A stretch of 64,000 nt of DNA. Origin: an uncultured Sphingomonadales bacterium. GTDB taxonomy: Bacteria > Pseudomonadota > Alphaproteobacteria > Sphingomonadales > Sphingomonadaceae. The notes beneath the pieces were generated by a model. It ran no database searches, was not told the DNA's origin, and worked only from the letters and a program-made list of their open reading frames with translations. Where the stretch lies: NCBI GenBank assembly GCA_903832325.1, contig CAILBC010000026.1, positions 124,001 to 188,000 on the forward strand. Direction: 5' to 3'. Position 1 is the stretch's first letter; every line of letters starts with the position of its first letter. A program made the translations under genes and the position numbers. Shown one piece after another: positions 36,809 to 45,699 of this stretch.

Positions 36809-38749
36809 TCAGTGCTGTTTCACATAGCGTCCGGGCGCGTCCTCGATCACCCGGTCACCGCGTCCGCCCGGCGCGCGGCGGCCGGTGGCGGGCACGAGGG
36901 CCGCATCGATCGAGCGGATCCAGATGATCCAGTCGGGCCACCAGCTGCCCTTGGTTTCCTCCGCGCCGGCGATGAATTCGTCAAGCGTCTGCGGGTCACC
37001 GGGGTTCAGCCAATACTGGTATTTGCCCGATTGCGGCGGATTGACCACGCCGGCGATGTGGCCCGATCCCGCCAGCACGAAACGGCATGGCCCGGCAACA
37101 TGGCGGGTCAGTTTCCACACGCTGGCGGCAGGGGCGATATGGTCCTGCCGGCCGGCCTGGATATAGACCGGCGTGGTGATGCGGTGGAGATCGATCGGGG
37201 TGCCGTCGATGGTCAGCGAATCGGGCACGACCAGACGATTGTCGCGATAAAGATCAACCAGATAGGCGCGCAACCAGGCGAACGGCAGATTGGTCGTATC
37301 GCCATTCCAGTACAGCAGATCGAACGCGGGATAGTCATCACCCAGCAGGTAATTGTTGACGACATAGCTCCACACCAGATCCGATGATCGCAGCATGTTG
37401 AACGTGGCCGCCATATAGCGCCCGTCGAGCACGCCATCGGTGGCCAGCCCCTCGATCAGGCGCAACTGGGCATCATCGATGAAGGTCTTCAGATCCCCTG
37501 CCAGCTCGAAATCGACTTGCGCGGTAAAGAACGTGGCCGAGGCGACTTTGTCTGCCTCACCCCGCCGCGCCAGCAGCGCCAGCGTCGCCGCCAGCGTGGT
37601 GCCGGCCACGCAATAGCCGATGGCGTGGACCGCCGGCACTTTCAGCCGCGCCCGCACCAGGTCAATGGCTTCAACTTGTGCGCGGACGTAATCATCCCAG
37701 GCAAGATCGGCCATGCTCGCATCGGCCGAGCGCCACGACACCACAAACACCGTCAGCCCCTGCGCCACGGCCCAGCGGATGAAGCTGTTGCCCGGATTGA
37801 GGTCCAGAATATAGAACCGGTTGATCCACGGCGGAAAGATCACCAGCGGCACGGCCAGCACATCGGGCGTGACCGGGGTATATTGCACCAGCTGGTACAG
37901 ATCGGTTTCGTGCACCACTTTGCCGGGGGTGGAGGCGATATTTTCCCCAACGGCAAAGGCATCGGTGCGCGTGTGGCTGATCTGGCCTTTGCGCAGATCG
38001 CCCAGCAGATGTTCCACCCCGCGCACCAGGTTTTCGCCGCGCGTGGCCAGCGTGCGTTCGATCACCAGCGGGTTGGTCAGCGGGAAATTGGCCGGGCTCA
38101 GCGCCTCGGTGATCACGCGCATGGCAAAGCGCACTTGTTCGCGCCGTTCGGGCGGCAGGCCTTCGATATCGTCGGCCATCGCCGCCATGCGTTTGGCGAG
38201 CAGCAGATATGTCTGGTGGATCAGCGCAAACACCGGCTGTTCGCGCCAGCGCGGATCGGCAAAGCGGCGGTCGTGCAGCGGCAGATCGGGCACCGCATCG
38301 GCCGGCACGGGCACCGGCATCGTGCCGTAATTCTTCAAAATCGCGCCCCACAGCGCGATGCTGTCATCCCACAGCGCCTTTTGCGCATCGGGCCGGGCCA
38401 GCGGCAGCTTGTCGAGCCAATCGCCCGCCCACATGTTCCACGGCGCCGGCCAGCGCGCCGGATCGGCCAGCCGCGCCATCATCGGTTCGATCCGGCCGGC
38501 CTGTTCGGCGCCGAAATCCAGCCACATCTTCTGCAATTTGGCCGCCGACATCGCCCAGTGCTGCAGATCGGCCGGATCGGGCGGCGTGCTTTGCGCGGTG
38601 GGCAGGAACGGGGTGAACATGGCCTGCAGCGCTTCACCCTGCTGGCGCAGCAGATCCTCGAACACCGCGGTGCCGTCGCCGGCCGCCGCGCCGGGATCGG
38701 CGGTGAACCGCGGGGGGCTTTCGCCGTTATCGCCTCTGTCGCCGGTCAT
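36809..38749 (-). CDS. phaC: Class I poly(3-hydroxyalkanoate) synthase
   Basis: 646 residues, the size of class I PhaC. It polymerises (R)-3-hydroxyacyl-CoA on the granule surface. The lipase-like box with the catalytic nucleophile is GYCVAGT, Cys380; most class I enzymes have GxCxGG, so Ala in place of Gly is a small variation. The other catalytic residues appear in AGRQDHIAP (Asp) and AGSGHIAGVVNPP (His). The N-terminal domain contains NFPLTNPLVIERTLATRGEN. The C-terminus ends with a charged tail. The phasin gene follows after 175 bp. Confidence 0.96.
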   Translation of the reverse strand: MTGDRGDNGESPPRFTADPGAAAGDGTAVFEDLLRQQGEALQAMFTPFLPTAQSTPPDPADLQHWAMSAAKLQKMWLDFGAEQAGRIEPMMARLADPARWPAPWNMWAGDWLDKLPLARPDAQKALWDDSIALWGAILKNYGTMPVPVPADAVPDLPLHDRRFADPRWREQPVFALIHQTYLLLAKRMAAMADDIEGLPPERREQVRFAMRVITEALSPANFPLTNPLVIERTLATRGENLVRGVEHLLGDLRKGQISHTRTDAFAVGENIASTPGKVVHETDLYQLVQYTPVTPDVLAVPLVIFPPWINRFYILDLNPGNSFIRWAVAQGLTVFVVSWRSADASMADLAWDDYVRAQVEAIDLVRARLKVPAVHAIGYCVAGTTLAATLALLARRGEADKVASATFFTAQVDFELAGDLKTFIDDAQLRLIEGLATDGVLDGRYMAATFNMLRSSDLVWSYVVNNYLLGDDYPAFDLLYWNGDTTNLPFAWLRAYLVDLYRDNRLVVPDSLTIDGTPIDLHRITTPVYIQAGRQDHIAPAASVWKLTRHVAGPCRFVLAGSGHIAGVVNPPQSGKYQYWLNPGDPQTLDEFIAGAEETKGSWWPDWIIWIRSIDAALVPATGRRAPGGRGDRVIEDAPGRYVKQH

Positions 38750-38931
38750 GGAGTTCCCTTTGGCTTGCGCTTGCGGTTCTATACCCGCTGGTGCGGCATA
38801 TCCACCCGATGTTGCATGATGCGTGTCAATTCCGGGCCGGAATGGCGCAGCGGGCTGGGCGGTTTCCTTGTGTGCCGGTTTGGCGTAAGGGCACAGAGCC
38901 GATCACCCCCAACGGAGAAAGACCCCAAAGC

Positions 38932-40131
38932 GTGGACGAAGAATTCTACCGCATGAAGCGCCTGCCGCCCTATGTCATTGCCGAAGTGAACGGCATGCGG
39001 GCCGCAGCACGCGCCGCGGGCCGGGATATCATCGACCTGGGCATGGGCAATCCCGATCTGCCGCCGCCGCCGCACGTGATCGAAAAGCTGTGCGAAGTGG
39101 CGCAGAAACCGTCGGCGCACGGCTATTCCGCATCGCGCGGCATTCCCGGCGTGCGCAAGGCGCAGGCCAATTATTATGCGCGCCGTTTTGGCGTCGATCT
39201 CGATCCCGAAACCGAAGTGGTGATGACGCTGGGATCGAAGGAAGGGCTGGCGAGCCTGGCCACCGCGATCACCGCGCCGGGCGATGTCGTGCTGGCGCCC
39301 AACCCCAGCTATCCCATCCACACGTTCGGCTTCATCATTGCCGGGGCAACGATCCGGTCGGTGCCGACCACACCCGATGACCGCTATTGGGAATCGCTCG
39401 ATCGCGCGATGCGCTATTCGGTGCCGCGCCCGTCGGTGCTGATTGTCAATTACCCGTCGAACCCCACGGCCGAAACGGTGGACCTGGCGTTTTACGAGCG
39501 ACTGGTTGCCTGGGCGCGCGAAAACAAGGTGTGGGTGCTGTCGGACCTGGCCTATTCCGAGCTCTATTACGATGGCAACCCGACACGTTCGATTCTGGAA
39601 GTGCCGGGCGCCAAAGATGTCGCGGTCGAATTCACCAGCATGAGCAAGACGTTTTCGATGGCCGGCTGGCGGGTCGGGTTTGCGGTGGGCAATCCCAGGC
39701 TGATCGCGGCGCTGACCCGGGTGAAAAGCTATCTCGATTATGGCGCGTTCACCCCGATCCAGGCGGCGGCTTGCGCGGCGCTGAACGGGCCGCAGGATAT
39801 TGTCGAAAGCAATCGCCAGCTTTACCAGAAACGGCGCGACGTGCTGGTGGAAAGCTTTGGCCGCGCCGGGTGGGATATTCCCAGCCCGCCGGCATCGATG
39901 TTTGCCTGGGCGCCGCTGCCCCCGGCATTGCGCCATCTGGGCAGCCTGGAATTTTCCAAGCAGTTGCTGACCGAGGCCGAAGTCGCAGTGGCGCCGGGCG
40001 TGGGCTATGGCGAAGATGGCGAAGGCTATGTGCGGATCGCGCTGGTGGAAAACGAACAGCGCCTGCGCCAGGCGGCGCGCAACATCCGCCGTTATCTTGC
40101 CGGCATGGGGGTCAACGTCGGCGCCGGATAA
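38932..40131 (+). CDS. alaC: AlaC-type aminotransferase (alanine / LL-DAP aminotransferase family)
   Basis: 399 residues from a GTG at 38932 (VDEEFYRMKRLPPYVIAEVN); GGAGAAAG is upstream at about 38914. ATG 38953 is the alternative start. It is a class I PLP enzyme with Schiff-base Lys in SMSKTFSMAGWRVGF, NYPSNPTAETV, DLAYSELYYDG and the phosphate-binding SKTFSMAGWR. The family makes alanine from pyruvate and glutamate in many proteobacteria. It is divergent from phaC across a 182-bp intergenic region, which contains a TTGCATGATGCG motif at 38812. Confidence 0.88.
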   Translation: MDEEFYRMKRLPPYVIAEVNGMRAAARAAGRDIIDLGMGNPDLPPPPHVIEKLCEVAQKPSAHGYSASRGIPGVRKAQANYYARRFGVDLDPETEVVMTLGSKEGLASLATAITAPGDVVLAPNPSYPIHTFGFIIAGATIRSVPTTPDDRYWESLDRAMRYSVPRPSVLIVNYPSNPTAETVDLAFYERLVAWARENKVWVLSDLAYSELYYDGNPTRSILEVPGAKDVAVEFTSMSKTFSMAGWRVGFAVGNPRLIAALTRVKSYLDYGAFTPIQAAACAALNGPQDIVESNRQLYQKRRDVLVESFGRAGWDIPSPPASMFAWAPLPPALRHLGSLEFSKQLLTEAEVAVAPGVGYGEDGEGYVRIALVENEQRLRQAARNIRRYLAGMGVNVGAG

Positions 40132-40137
40132 TGCCCG

Positions 40138-40185
40138 CCGGCCTTAAATCCTGCCGGCCGTAAATCCTTCTGGCCGTAAATCCTG
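40138..40185. repeat. 16-bp unit repeated three times after alaC
   Basis: CCGGCCTTAAATCCTG, CCGGCCGTAAATCCTT and CTGGCCGTAAATCCTG are directly adjacent, six bases after the alaC stop. Confidence 0.85.
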
Positions 40186-40247
40186 CTGGACGGCACACAG
40201 CAACCCGGGCATTTAATCGATCGATGAAATTGCCCGGGACCAATGCC

Positions 40248-41051
40248 ATGACCCAGAATTTTGCCGATCGCGTGACAGTGAGCGTGGACAATCACGTTGC
40301 CCATGTGCTGCTCGACCGCGCGGACAAGATGAACGCGCTCGACGATGCGATGTTCGAGGCGCTGATTGCGGCCGGCGACCATCTGCGCGGCCTGCCGGGC
40401 GTGCGCGCGGTGGTGCTGTCGGGCGCGGGCCGGTCGTTTTGCGCCGGGCTCGATCTTTCCAGCTTTGGCCGGTCCGACCGCTGGCAGGATACCGCGCTGA
40501 CCGACCGCACCCACGGCATCGCCAACCGGCCGCAATATGTTGCGACAGTGTGGCGCGATCTGCCGATGCCGGTGATCGCCGCAGTGCACGGCGTCTGCTT
40601 TGGTGGCGGGCTGCAGATTGCCAGTGGCGCCGACATCCGCATTATCCATCCCGAAGCGCGGCTGGCGGTGATGGAGGTCAAATGGGGGCTGGTGCCCGAC
40701 ATGGGCGGATATCTGCTGTGGCGCGGCAATGTGCGCGATGATGTGCTGCGCGAACTGACATATACCCACCGCGAATTCACCGGGGATGAGGCGGTGCAGT
40801 TCGGCTTTGCCACCCATGCCGATACCGACCCGCTGGCCCGCGCGATGGCACTGGCACAGACGATCGCCGGCAAAAGCCCGCACGCGGTGCGCGCCGCCAA
40901 GGACATGTCGAACCGCACCGCGCAAATGGATGATGCCGGGGTGCTGATGGCCGAAAGCGTCAGCCAGATGGCGCTGATGCATTCGCCAAACCAGATCGAA
41001 TCGGTGCACGCCGGCATGGCCAGACGCGCGCCCGAATTCATCGATCCCTGA
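40248..41051 (+). CDS. Crotonase/enoyl-CoA hydratase family protein
   Basis: 267 residues from MTQNFADRVTVSVDNHVAHV; an ATG at 40224 is possible. The crotonase oxyanion hole is formed by SFCAGLDLSSF and the HGVCFGGGLQIASGADIR segment. The usual catalytic Glu pair is only partly evident: MEVKWGLVPDMGGYLLW has Glu but an Asp at the second position, so activity may be hydratase or isomerase. The later GFATHADTD and AAKDMSNRT match the helical end. It is 116 bp after alaC on the same strand with no obvious functional link. Confidence 0.88.
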   Translation: MTQNFADRVTVSVDNHVAHVLLDRADKMNALDDAMFEALIAAGDHLRGLPGVRAVVLSGAGRSFCAGLDLSSFGRSDRWQDTALTDRTHGIANRPQYVATVWRDLPMPVIAAVHGVCFGGGLQIASGADIRIIHPEARLAVMEVKWGLVPDMGGYLLWRGNVRDDVLRELTYTHREFTGDEAVQFGFATHADTDPLARAMALAQTIAGKSPHAVRAAKDMSNRTAQMDDAGVLMAESVSQMALMHSPNQIESVHAGMARRAPEFIDP

Positions 41052-41188
41052 TCGGGCAGCCGTGCAGGCCTGAAATGCGCGACCACGAAAAGCACCCCAA
41101 AGGTCTGGCCAGGAAACCGGCCAAGAATCTGATTGCCCTGAGCGCCGCGCTCGGCTAACCGCCCGGCTCCCACGCACTGCGTGTCGGG

Positions 41189-41262
41189 GGCCCGATGGCG
41201 GAATGGTTACGCGCCGGACTGCAAATCCGTTTATGCCGGTTCGATTCCGGCTCGGGCCTCCA
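41189..41262 (+). tRNA. tRNA-Cys (anticodon GCA)
   Basis: 74 nt with encoded CCA. The acceptor stem GGCCCGA pairs perfectly with TCGGGCC; the discriminator is T (U73, a cysteine identity element). The D-arm is GCG..CGC, the anticodon loop CTGCAAA reads GCA, and the T-arm GCCGG-TTCGATT-CCGGC is perfect. The top pair of the anticodon stem (C27-U43) is mismatched. The gene stands alone between the crotonase gene and a 170-bp spacer. Confidence 0.95.
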
Positions 41263-41435
41263 ATTTTCCTTTCGCTGACATTCACAAAGTCTGGCTTGCG
41301 TTGTCCGTCGGGCTTTTGCGGGCAAGGGTGCTGTCGGTGGCAAACCGGGGCCGGAAGGCATCGAGCGGGGGTGCGGGCTGGCGTTTGCCTGTGCGGGGCA
41401 GGCGTCGTGCCTGCCGTGCGGCCACAGCGGCCAGC

Positions 41436-42062
41436 TTATGGTTTCGCGTGTTTCAGGCGCGCGTTTTCGGCTTCCAGATCGGTGATGCGGGCTTCGAGCC
41501 GGGCGATGGCCTCAGCGGCGGCGGCGGCATCGACTTTGCGCGGGATGTGCTGCGGGCAATTGCTGTCCCAGGCGTCAACCGTGAACAGGATCACCTGTTC
41601 CACCTGCGCGCGATAGCCTTCGGGCATCAGCCGGGCCAGCAGATCGGCACTGCCCGGCACCACGCGCGCGCGGCCCCAGATCTTGATCCGGCGCGCCCGG
41701 GCATAATCCATCAGGAACAGGAACGCCTTTTGATTGTCGCCAAGATTTCCGGTGGTGATATATTGGCGATTGCCGGCGAAATCGACAAAGCCGAGCGTTT
41801 GATCAGCGACCACGCGGATGAAGCCGCGCGGGCCGCCGCGATGCTGGGCATAAGGCTGGCCATCGGCATTGGCGGTGGCAAGATAGGCGGTATCGACATC
41901 GGCCAGAAAGCCGGAAAGCCTGTCATCGATATCGGTGCGAAAGCCGCCGCGCCGCTCCTGCGCGGCATAGGCCTCACGCGATCCGCGCGCGGACTGGATC
42001 GCCTTTACCGCGGGGGTGAAGGCCACGTCGCTGGCCGGCGTGGCGGATAGGGGTTTGGACAT
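41436..42062 (-). CDS. Pyridoxamine-phosphate-oxidase-fold flavin protein
   Basis: 208 residues. The split-barrel FMN-binding fold of PNPOx-like proteins is suggested by AYLATANADGQPYAQHRGGP, LGFVDFAGNRQYITTGNLGD, KAFLFLMDYARARRIKIWG and a dimer-interface segment. The C-terminal ~30 residues (AAAEAIARLEARITDLEAEN) form a heptad coiled coil. Substrate unknown. It is the last gene of a minus-strand set AhpD-like, cupin, flavin protein, which is divergent from a LysR regulator; such sets often deal with oxidative or electrophile stress, which is inference. Confidence 0.85.
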   Translation of the reverse strand: MSKPLSATPASDVAFTPAVKAIQSARGSREAYAAQERRGGFRTDIDDRLSGFLADVDTAYLATANADGQPYAQHRGGPRGFIRVVADQTLGFVDFAGNRQYITTGNLGDNQKAFLFLMDYARARRIKIWGRARVVPGSADLLARLMPEGYRAQVEQVILFTVDAWDSNCPQHIPRKVDAAAAAEAIARLEARITDLEAENARLKHAKP

Positions 42063-42094
42063 GGCAGCAATCTTTCAGAAAACGGGCGCCGCCC

Positions 42095-42134
42095 GGGGGA
42101 ACGGGCCAGGGGGAACGGGCCAGGGGGAACAGGG
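42095..42134. repeat. 14-bp unit repeated upstream of the flavin gene
   Basis: GGGGGAACGGGCCA occurs twice exactly (42095, 42109), then in a degraded third copy (42123). Confidence 0.85.
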
Positions 42135-42155
42135 TGGCGCCCGGGGGGAAAGTGA

Positions 42156-42656
42156 TCACTTGGCGGGGACGTAATCGAACGCGCCGGGCTGGACGATGAA
42201 GAACAGGCAATCGGTATCCGACAGGCAGCGCGTCACATGGGGTTCTTCGCCGCGCTGAAACCAGTACGAACCGGCCGGCAGGGGCTTTGGCATTTCGCCC
42301 ACGGCGTCGTTGGCGCCCACGCCCTGGATCACGACCGCGTAATAGTCTTCGGTATGGGTGTGGACCGGGCTGACGAAGCCGTGCGGCATGCGGATGAAGG
42401 TGCCGTGATGGCCGTGCTGCAGATCGCCATAGGCGCGGCCGGCGAACAGTTCGCCCTTTTCGGTTTTCACGCCCGAGCCGAAAAAAGTGATCCGGTCGGC
42501 CGGGATGCTGACCGAGGGGCCTTCGTGCACGGAATGGGCGGTGGCTGGGGCTGTGGCTGGGGCTGGGGCCTGCGCATGGGCAGAGCCGGTGATGATCAGG
42601 CCGGCGGTGAGCGCGGCGGCTGCGGCGGCGGCAAAAATGCGAACTTTGAGAGACAT
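42156..42656 (-). CDS. Secreted cupin-domain protein
   Basis: 166 residues from MSLKVRIFAAAAAAALTAGL, which gives a clear signal peptide to SAHAQA. The mature part is a single cupin with a metal-type HTHTEDYYAVVIQGVGANDA and a second histidine region, PHVTRC. It resembles the DUF4437 type of cupins. The role is unknown; it could be a metal-dependent dioxygenase-like or sensing protein in the periplasm. It lies between the AhpD-like and flavin genes on the same strand. Confidence 0.82.
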   Translation of the reverse strand: MSLKVRIFAAAAAAALTAGLIITGSAHAQAPAPATAPATAHSVHEGPSVSIPADRITFFGSGVKTEKGELFAGRAYGDLQHGHHGTFIRMPHGFVSPVHTHTEDYYAVVIQGVGANDAVGEMPKPLPAGSYWFQRGEEPHVTRCLSDTDCLFFIVQPGAFDYVPAK

Positions 42657-42753
42657 TTCGGGGATTCCTTTGGGCGGTGTGGGGTGATGCAATGGGCTGG
42701 TCCCCGGCGGCGCCCGCAAAAAAGGGCGCGCGCCGCCGGAGAAGAGGCGCGAA

Positions 42754-43296
42754 TCAGGCCGCGAGTGCCGTGACAACCGGGAAATCGATCGGGGTTCTGG
42801 CGACATTGTTGAGGAGGTTGGTCAGCGTGTTCAGCGCGACGTTGGTGATGATTTCGATCACCTGGGCATCGCTGAAACCGGCCTGGCGCACGGCGGCCAA
42901 GTCTGCATCGTCGATCTGGCCGCGCGCTTCGCTGACCTTTTTGGCGAAGCTGACGGCGGCATCGGCCTTCACATCGGCCGAGTGGCCGCGGCGCGCCGCG
43001 GCGATTTCGGCGGCATCCAGCCTGGCGACATTGAGGCCGAGATAGGTGTGCGCGGACAAGCAATAATCGCAGCCGTTGACCTGGGCGACGGCCAGCGCAA
43101 TCCGCTCCCGCGTTTTGACATCCAGCGTTTTGCTGGCGGCGCCGTTCAGGCCGACATGCGCTTCGAGCGCGGCGGTGCTGAGCGCTTCGAGCCTGAACAA
43201 GTTGGGCACGATGCCAAGCTGTCTGCCGACGGCATCGAGAATGGGGCGCGAGGCAGCGGGGGTCTGTTCGGTAGTGGGGATAATGATACGCGACAT
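42754..43296 (-). CDS. Carboxymuconolactone decarboxylase / AhpD-like protein
   Basis: 180 residues from MSRIIIPTTEQTPAASRPIL. The AhpD-type active site CDYCLSAHTYLG provides the Cys76-x2-Cys79 pair and His83. Such proteins are alkylhydroperoxidase-like thiol oxidoreductases. The start at 43296 agrees with family members; the frame extends upstream through the regulatory region. It is first gene after the LysR-controlled divergent promoter, which makes it the likely primary target of that regulator. Confidence 0.88.
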   Translation of the reverse strand: MSRIIIPTTEQTPAASRPILDAVGRQLGIVPNLFRLEALSTAALEAHVGLNGAASKTLDVKTRERIALAVAQVNGCDYCLSAHTYLGLNVARLDAAEIAAARRGHSADVKADAAVSFAKKVSEARGQIDDADLAAVRQAGFSDAQVIEIITNVALNTLTNLLNNVARTPIDFPVVTALAA

Positions 43297-43378
43297 GGGG
43301 GAAGTCTCCTGCGTGGGTGCCAGCTTGTGCTTGCAGGGACTTTCTAGACTTTGCACCAATCTGTGATAATTGAGCAAT

Positions 43379-43399
43379 ATCGCATTTCATAATTGCGAT
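43379..43399. promoter_or_regulatory. LysR-type operator overlapping the regulator's start codon
   Basis: ATCGCA-N9-TGCGAT is a perfect 6-bp inverted repeat that also fits the T-N11-A rule for LysR regulators. It ends on the ATG of the LysR gene (43398), so binding would block that gene while facing the divergent AhpD-like promoter. Confidence 0.55.
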
Positions 43400-44306
43400 G
43401 GGAGAGATAATCATTGACCGGATCGACCGCCTGCGCCTGTTCATCGGGGTTGCCGAATGCCTCAGCTTTGTCGAAGCGGCGCGCGCGCTGCGGATATCGG
43501 CCGCCGCAGCATCGCGCGCGATTGCGGCGCTTGAAGATGATCTGCGCGTGCCGCTGTTTCGCCGGACAACGCGCGCGGTTTCACTGACGCAGGAAGGCGC
43601 GGTCTATCTGGAACGCGCGCGCACCGCGTTGGCCGAACTCGATGCCGCCGCGATCGATCTCAGGGGTGAAAATGCCGAACCGCGCGGATCGCTGATCATC
43701 AGCGCGCCCGTGGTGTTTGGCCGCATGCACATCCTGCCGGTAGTCAATGCCCTGCTCTCCGCGCATCGGCGGCTCAATGCGCAACTGGTGCTGACGGACC
43801 GGGTGGTGCGCCTGGTTGATGAAGGCATCGACATTGCCGTGCGCATTGCCGATCTGGCCGACAGCGCGCTCCATGCCGTCCGGTTGGGAGATGTCCGGCG
43901 CGTGCTGGTGGCCAGCCCGGATTATCTGGCGCGGCGGGGCACACCGGCCAGGCTGACCGATCTTTACGACCATTGCCTGGTGGCGTTCGACAATTTTGCG
44001 GTGAACGATGAATGGCGGTTTGGCGTGATGGAAAAGGCCGTGGTCAAACTGGCGCCACGCCTGCGCGTCAACAGCGTCGATGCCACGATCGATGCCGTGC
44101 TTCACGGGGTCGGGATCGGTCGCCTGCTCAGCTATCAGGTGGCGGACCTGGTCGTCGGCGGGCGCCTGATCGAAGTGCTGGCCGATCAGACCCCCTATCC
44201 GGTGCCGATCCACATGGTGTTTCAGGCCAATCGCCAGCGCTCGCCCAATGTGCGCGCGTTCCTTGATCAGGCGAAATTGACCATTCCGCCGCTGCTGATG
44301 CGATGA
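43398..44306 (+). CDS. LysR-family transcriptional regulator
   Basis: 302 residues. The N-terminal winged helix-turn-helix reads DRLRLFIGVAECLSFVEAAR followed by ALRISAAAASRAIAALEDDL and LFRRTTRAVSLTQEG. The C-terminal effector domain resembles the AaeR/DmlR-like group (RGSLIISAPVVFGRMHILPV, VLHGVGIGRLLSYQV). It is divergent from the AhpD-like gene with 101 bases between, including the palindrome at 43379, so it probably regulates itself and the stress-like cassette. It converges with crtC and is not obviously part of the carotenoid locus. Confidence 0.93.
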   Translation: MGEIIIDRIDRLRLFIGVAECLSFVEAARALRISAAAASRAIAALEDDLRVPLFRRTTRAVSLTQEGAVYLERARTALAELDAAAIDLRGENAEPRGSLIISAPVVFGRMHILPVVNALLSAHRRLNAQLVLTDRVVRLVDEGIDIAVRIADLADSALHAVRLGDVRRVLVASPDYLARRGTPARLTDLYDHCLVAFDNFAVNDEWRFGVMEKAVVKLAPRLRVNSVDATIDAVLHGVGIGRLLSYQVADLVVGGRLIEVLADQTPYPVPIHMVFQANRQRSPNVRAFLDQAKLTIPPLLMR

Positions 44307-44359
44307 TTGTCGCAAGGCATCGGGGATGGCGCAGCCGGTTCAGGCGCCAGGGCGCGGGA

Positions 44360-45547
44360 TCACCAAACGGCGCGGGGCATGCGAAAGGGCAGCATGCCCT
44401 GGACGATCGTTGACCGGAAGCGATCGAGCGACAGGCTTTCGTGCACCGCATCGACGTTTTCGCCGAACAGCCGGGTGGACAGTTTTGACCGGGCATAAAA
44501 CGGGGCATCGACCCAGGTTTTGACCACGCGCGGGGTAAACCCGGCATCGGCGCGGGTGGTGCGTTCGATCAGCCAGCCGGTGCGCGGCAATGGTGCCGGC
44601 GCCGGCTGATCGACATCGTGCCAATTGCCGGCGCGATCCATCCGCAGTGCCAGATCGAACGGCGTGCCATCGCGCCGCCGCCCCTCATAGAGCACCGCCA
44701 CATCCTGGCGGAGATGCGCGCGAGACCAGTGCCAGTCGGCAAAGCCGTCTTCGAGCGGTTCATCGCCGAAATTGGAATCGAAATATCCCGCCCCGGACCA
44801 GCGCAAGCCAGGGTCGGTCATCGCCACCTCGACATGCGCGCGCGGCGCCACCGGGTGCCAGCGATGGCGCGCTTCGGGATCGAGCGCAAAAGCGGTGGAG
44901 CAGACCATTTCCGGAGTCACCCGGATGGTTCCGCGCACTTTGTAGGGCAGCGGGGCGGAAAATTCGGCAATGTCGATCACCAGCGCTTCGCCATCCCAGC
45001 GCATCGAACTGGGGCCGGCGGAAAAATGGTGTCTGGCGCGATCAACCTGGCGTGCTGTGCGTTCGGTCATCGCCCAGGCCGAACCACGCGGGCCATTGAG
45101 CGACACATTGATGGCGCAATGGTTGTCCGGGTTGTGCCGCCCGCTCAGCTTGTAATACGGCGAAAAAACGCTGCCGACAAAGGCGATCACGGTCAGGCCG
45201 CAGGCGCCATCGGCGCTGGTTGCATCGATGTACCACCAGGCATAGCCGCCGGGCGGAACCACAGTGTCAAACCGCGGCCCGTCGGCGAGGAGGCGGCGGC
45301 TGGCAGGGCAGGAAACGCGGCCTTCGTGCGGCCAGCCCGGCGACAGGTGTTCGCGACCGCGCAGCAGCGCCCAGGGATCCGTGGCGGGCCGTTCGGCCGG
45401 CCCGAGCAGGCCGCCGACGCGCGCCAGGCCGGTCCACAACGGGCTCCATCCATCGAGCGAGACCGGGCGCATCCGCTCGGCCGGATGTGCAGAGGCGCTG
45501 CCGAACGTTCCGGCAGCGAATTCCCGTTGAGCGTAGCCAGTGCCCAT
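44360..45547 (-). CDS. crtC: Carotenoid 1,2-hydratase (hydroxyneurosporene synthase)
   Basis: 395 residues from ATG 45547, which has GGAG 8 bases upstream; the frame extends to 45721 through the crtF promoter but without homology. CrtC adds water across the 1,2 double bond of acyclic carotenoids such as neurosporene or lycopene, making the 1-hydroxy psi end. The core VVPPGGYAWWYIDATSADGA, AFVGSVFSPYYKLSGRHNPD and NHCAINVSLNGP is family-typical. It is divergent from crtF across 152 bp that includes a PpsR-type palindrome. The gene converges with LysR. Confidence 0.93.
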   Translation of the reverse strand: MGTGYAQREFAAGTFGSASAHPAERMRPVSLDGWSPLWTGLARVGGLLGPAERPATDPWALLRGREHLSPGWPHEGRVSCPASRRLLADGPRFDTVVPPGGYAWWYIDATSADGACGLTVIAFVGSVFSPYYKLSGRHNPDNHCAINVSLNGPRGSAWAMTERTARQVDRARHHFSAGPSSMRWDGEALVIDIAEFSAPLPYKVRGTIRVTPEMVCSTAFALDPEARHRWHPVAPRAHVEVAMTDPGLRWSGAGYFDSNFGDEPLEDGFADWHWSRAHLRQDVAVLYEGRRRDGTPFDLALRMDRAGNWHDVDQPAPAPLPRTGWLIERTTRADAGFTPRVVKTWVDAPFYARSKLSTRLFGENVDAVHESLSLDRFRSTIVQGMLPFRMPRAVW

Positions 45548-45680
45548 ATCCCGATCTCCGAAATGGCCAAAGCCCCCGAACCTGCCAAAGCGGGATTGGC
45601 GCCAACCGCCAGACGACGGAGGTCTGCCCGCATGTGACCAGCCTCTTGCCCAAGCCTGCCATTGACGTTTTGCTAGCACA

Positions 45681-45698
45681 TGTCCAATGTATTGGACA
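45681..45698. promoter_or_regulatory. Perfect PpsR/CrtJ-type palindrome at the crtF start
   Basis: TGTCCAATGTATTGGACA is an 18-bp perfect palindrome that fits the PpsR/CrtJ consensus TGT-N12-ACA (TGTC-N10-GACA). It ends one base before the crtF ATG at 45700 and lies 133 bases upstream of crtC, between the two divergent genes. PpsR represses photosynthesis and carotenoid genes under oxygen and light. A TTGACG at 45662-45667 could be the crtF -35 element, which would place the site over the -10 region. Confidence 0.8.
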
Positions 45699-45699
45699 T

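Noticed and set aside
43398..44306. LysR gene as regulator of the crt genes
   Set aside because: It converges with crtC and shares its promoter region with the AhpD-like cassette; the crt promoters carry PpsR-type sites instead.
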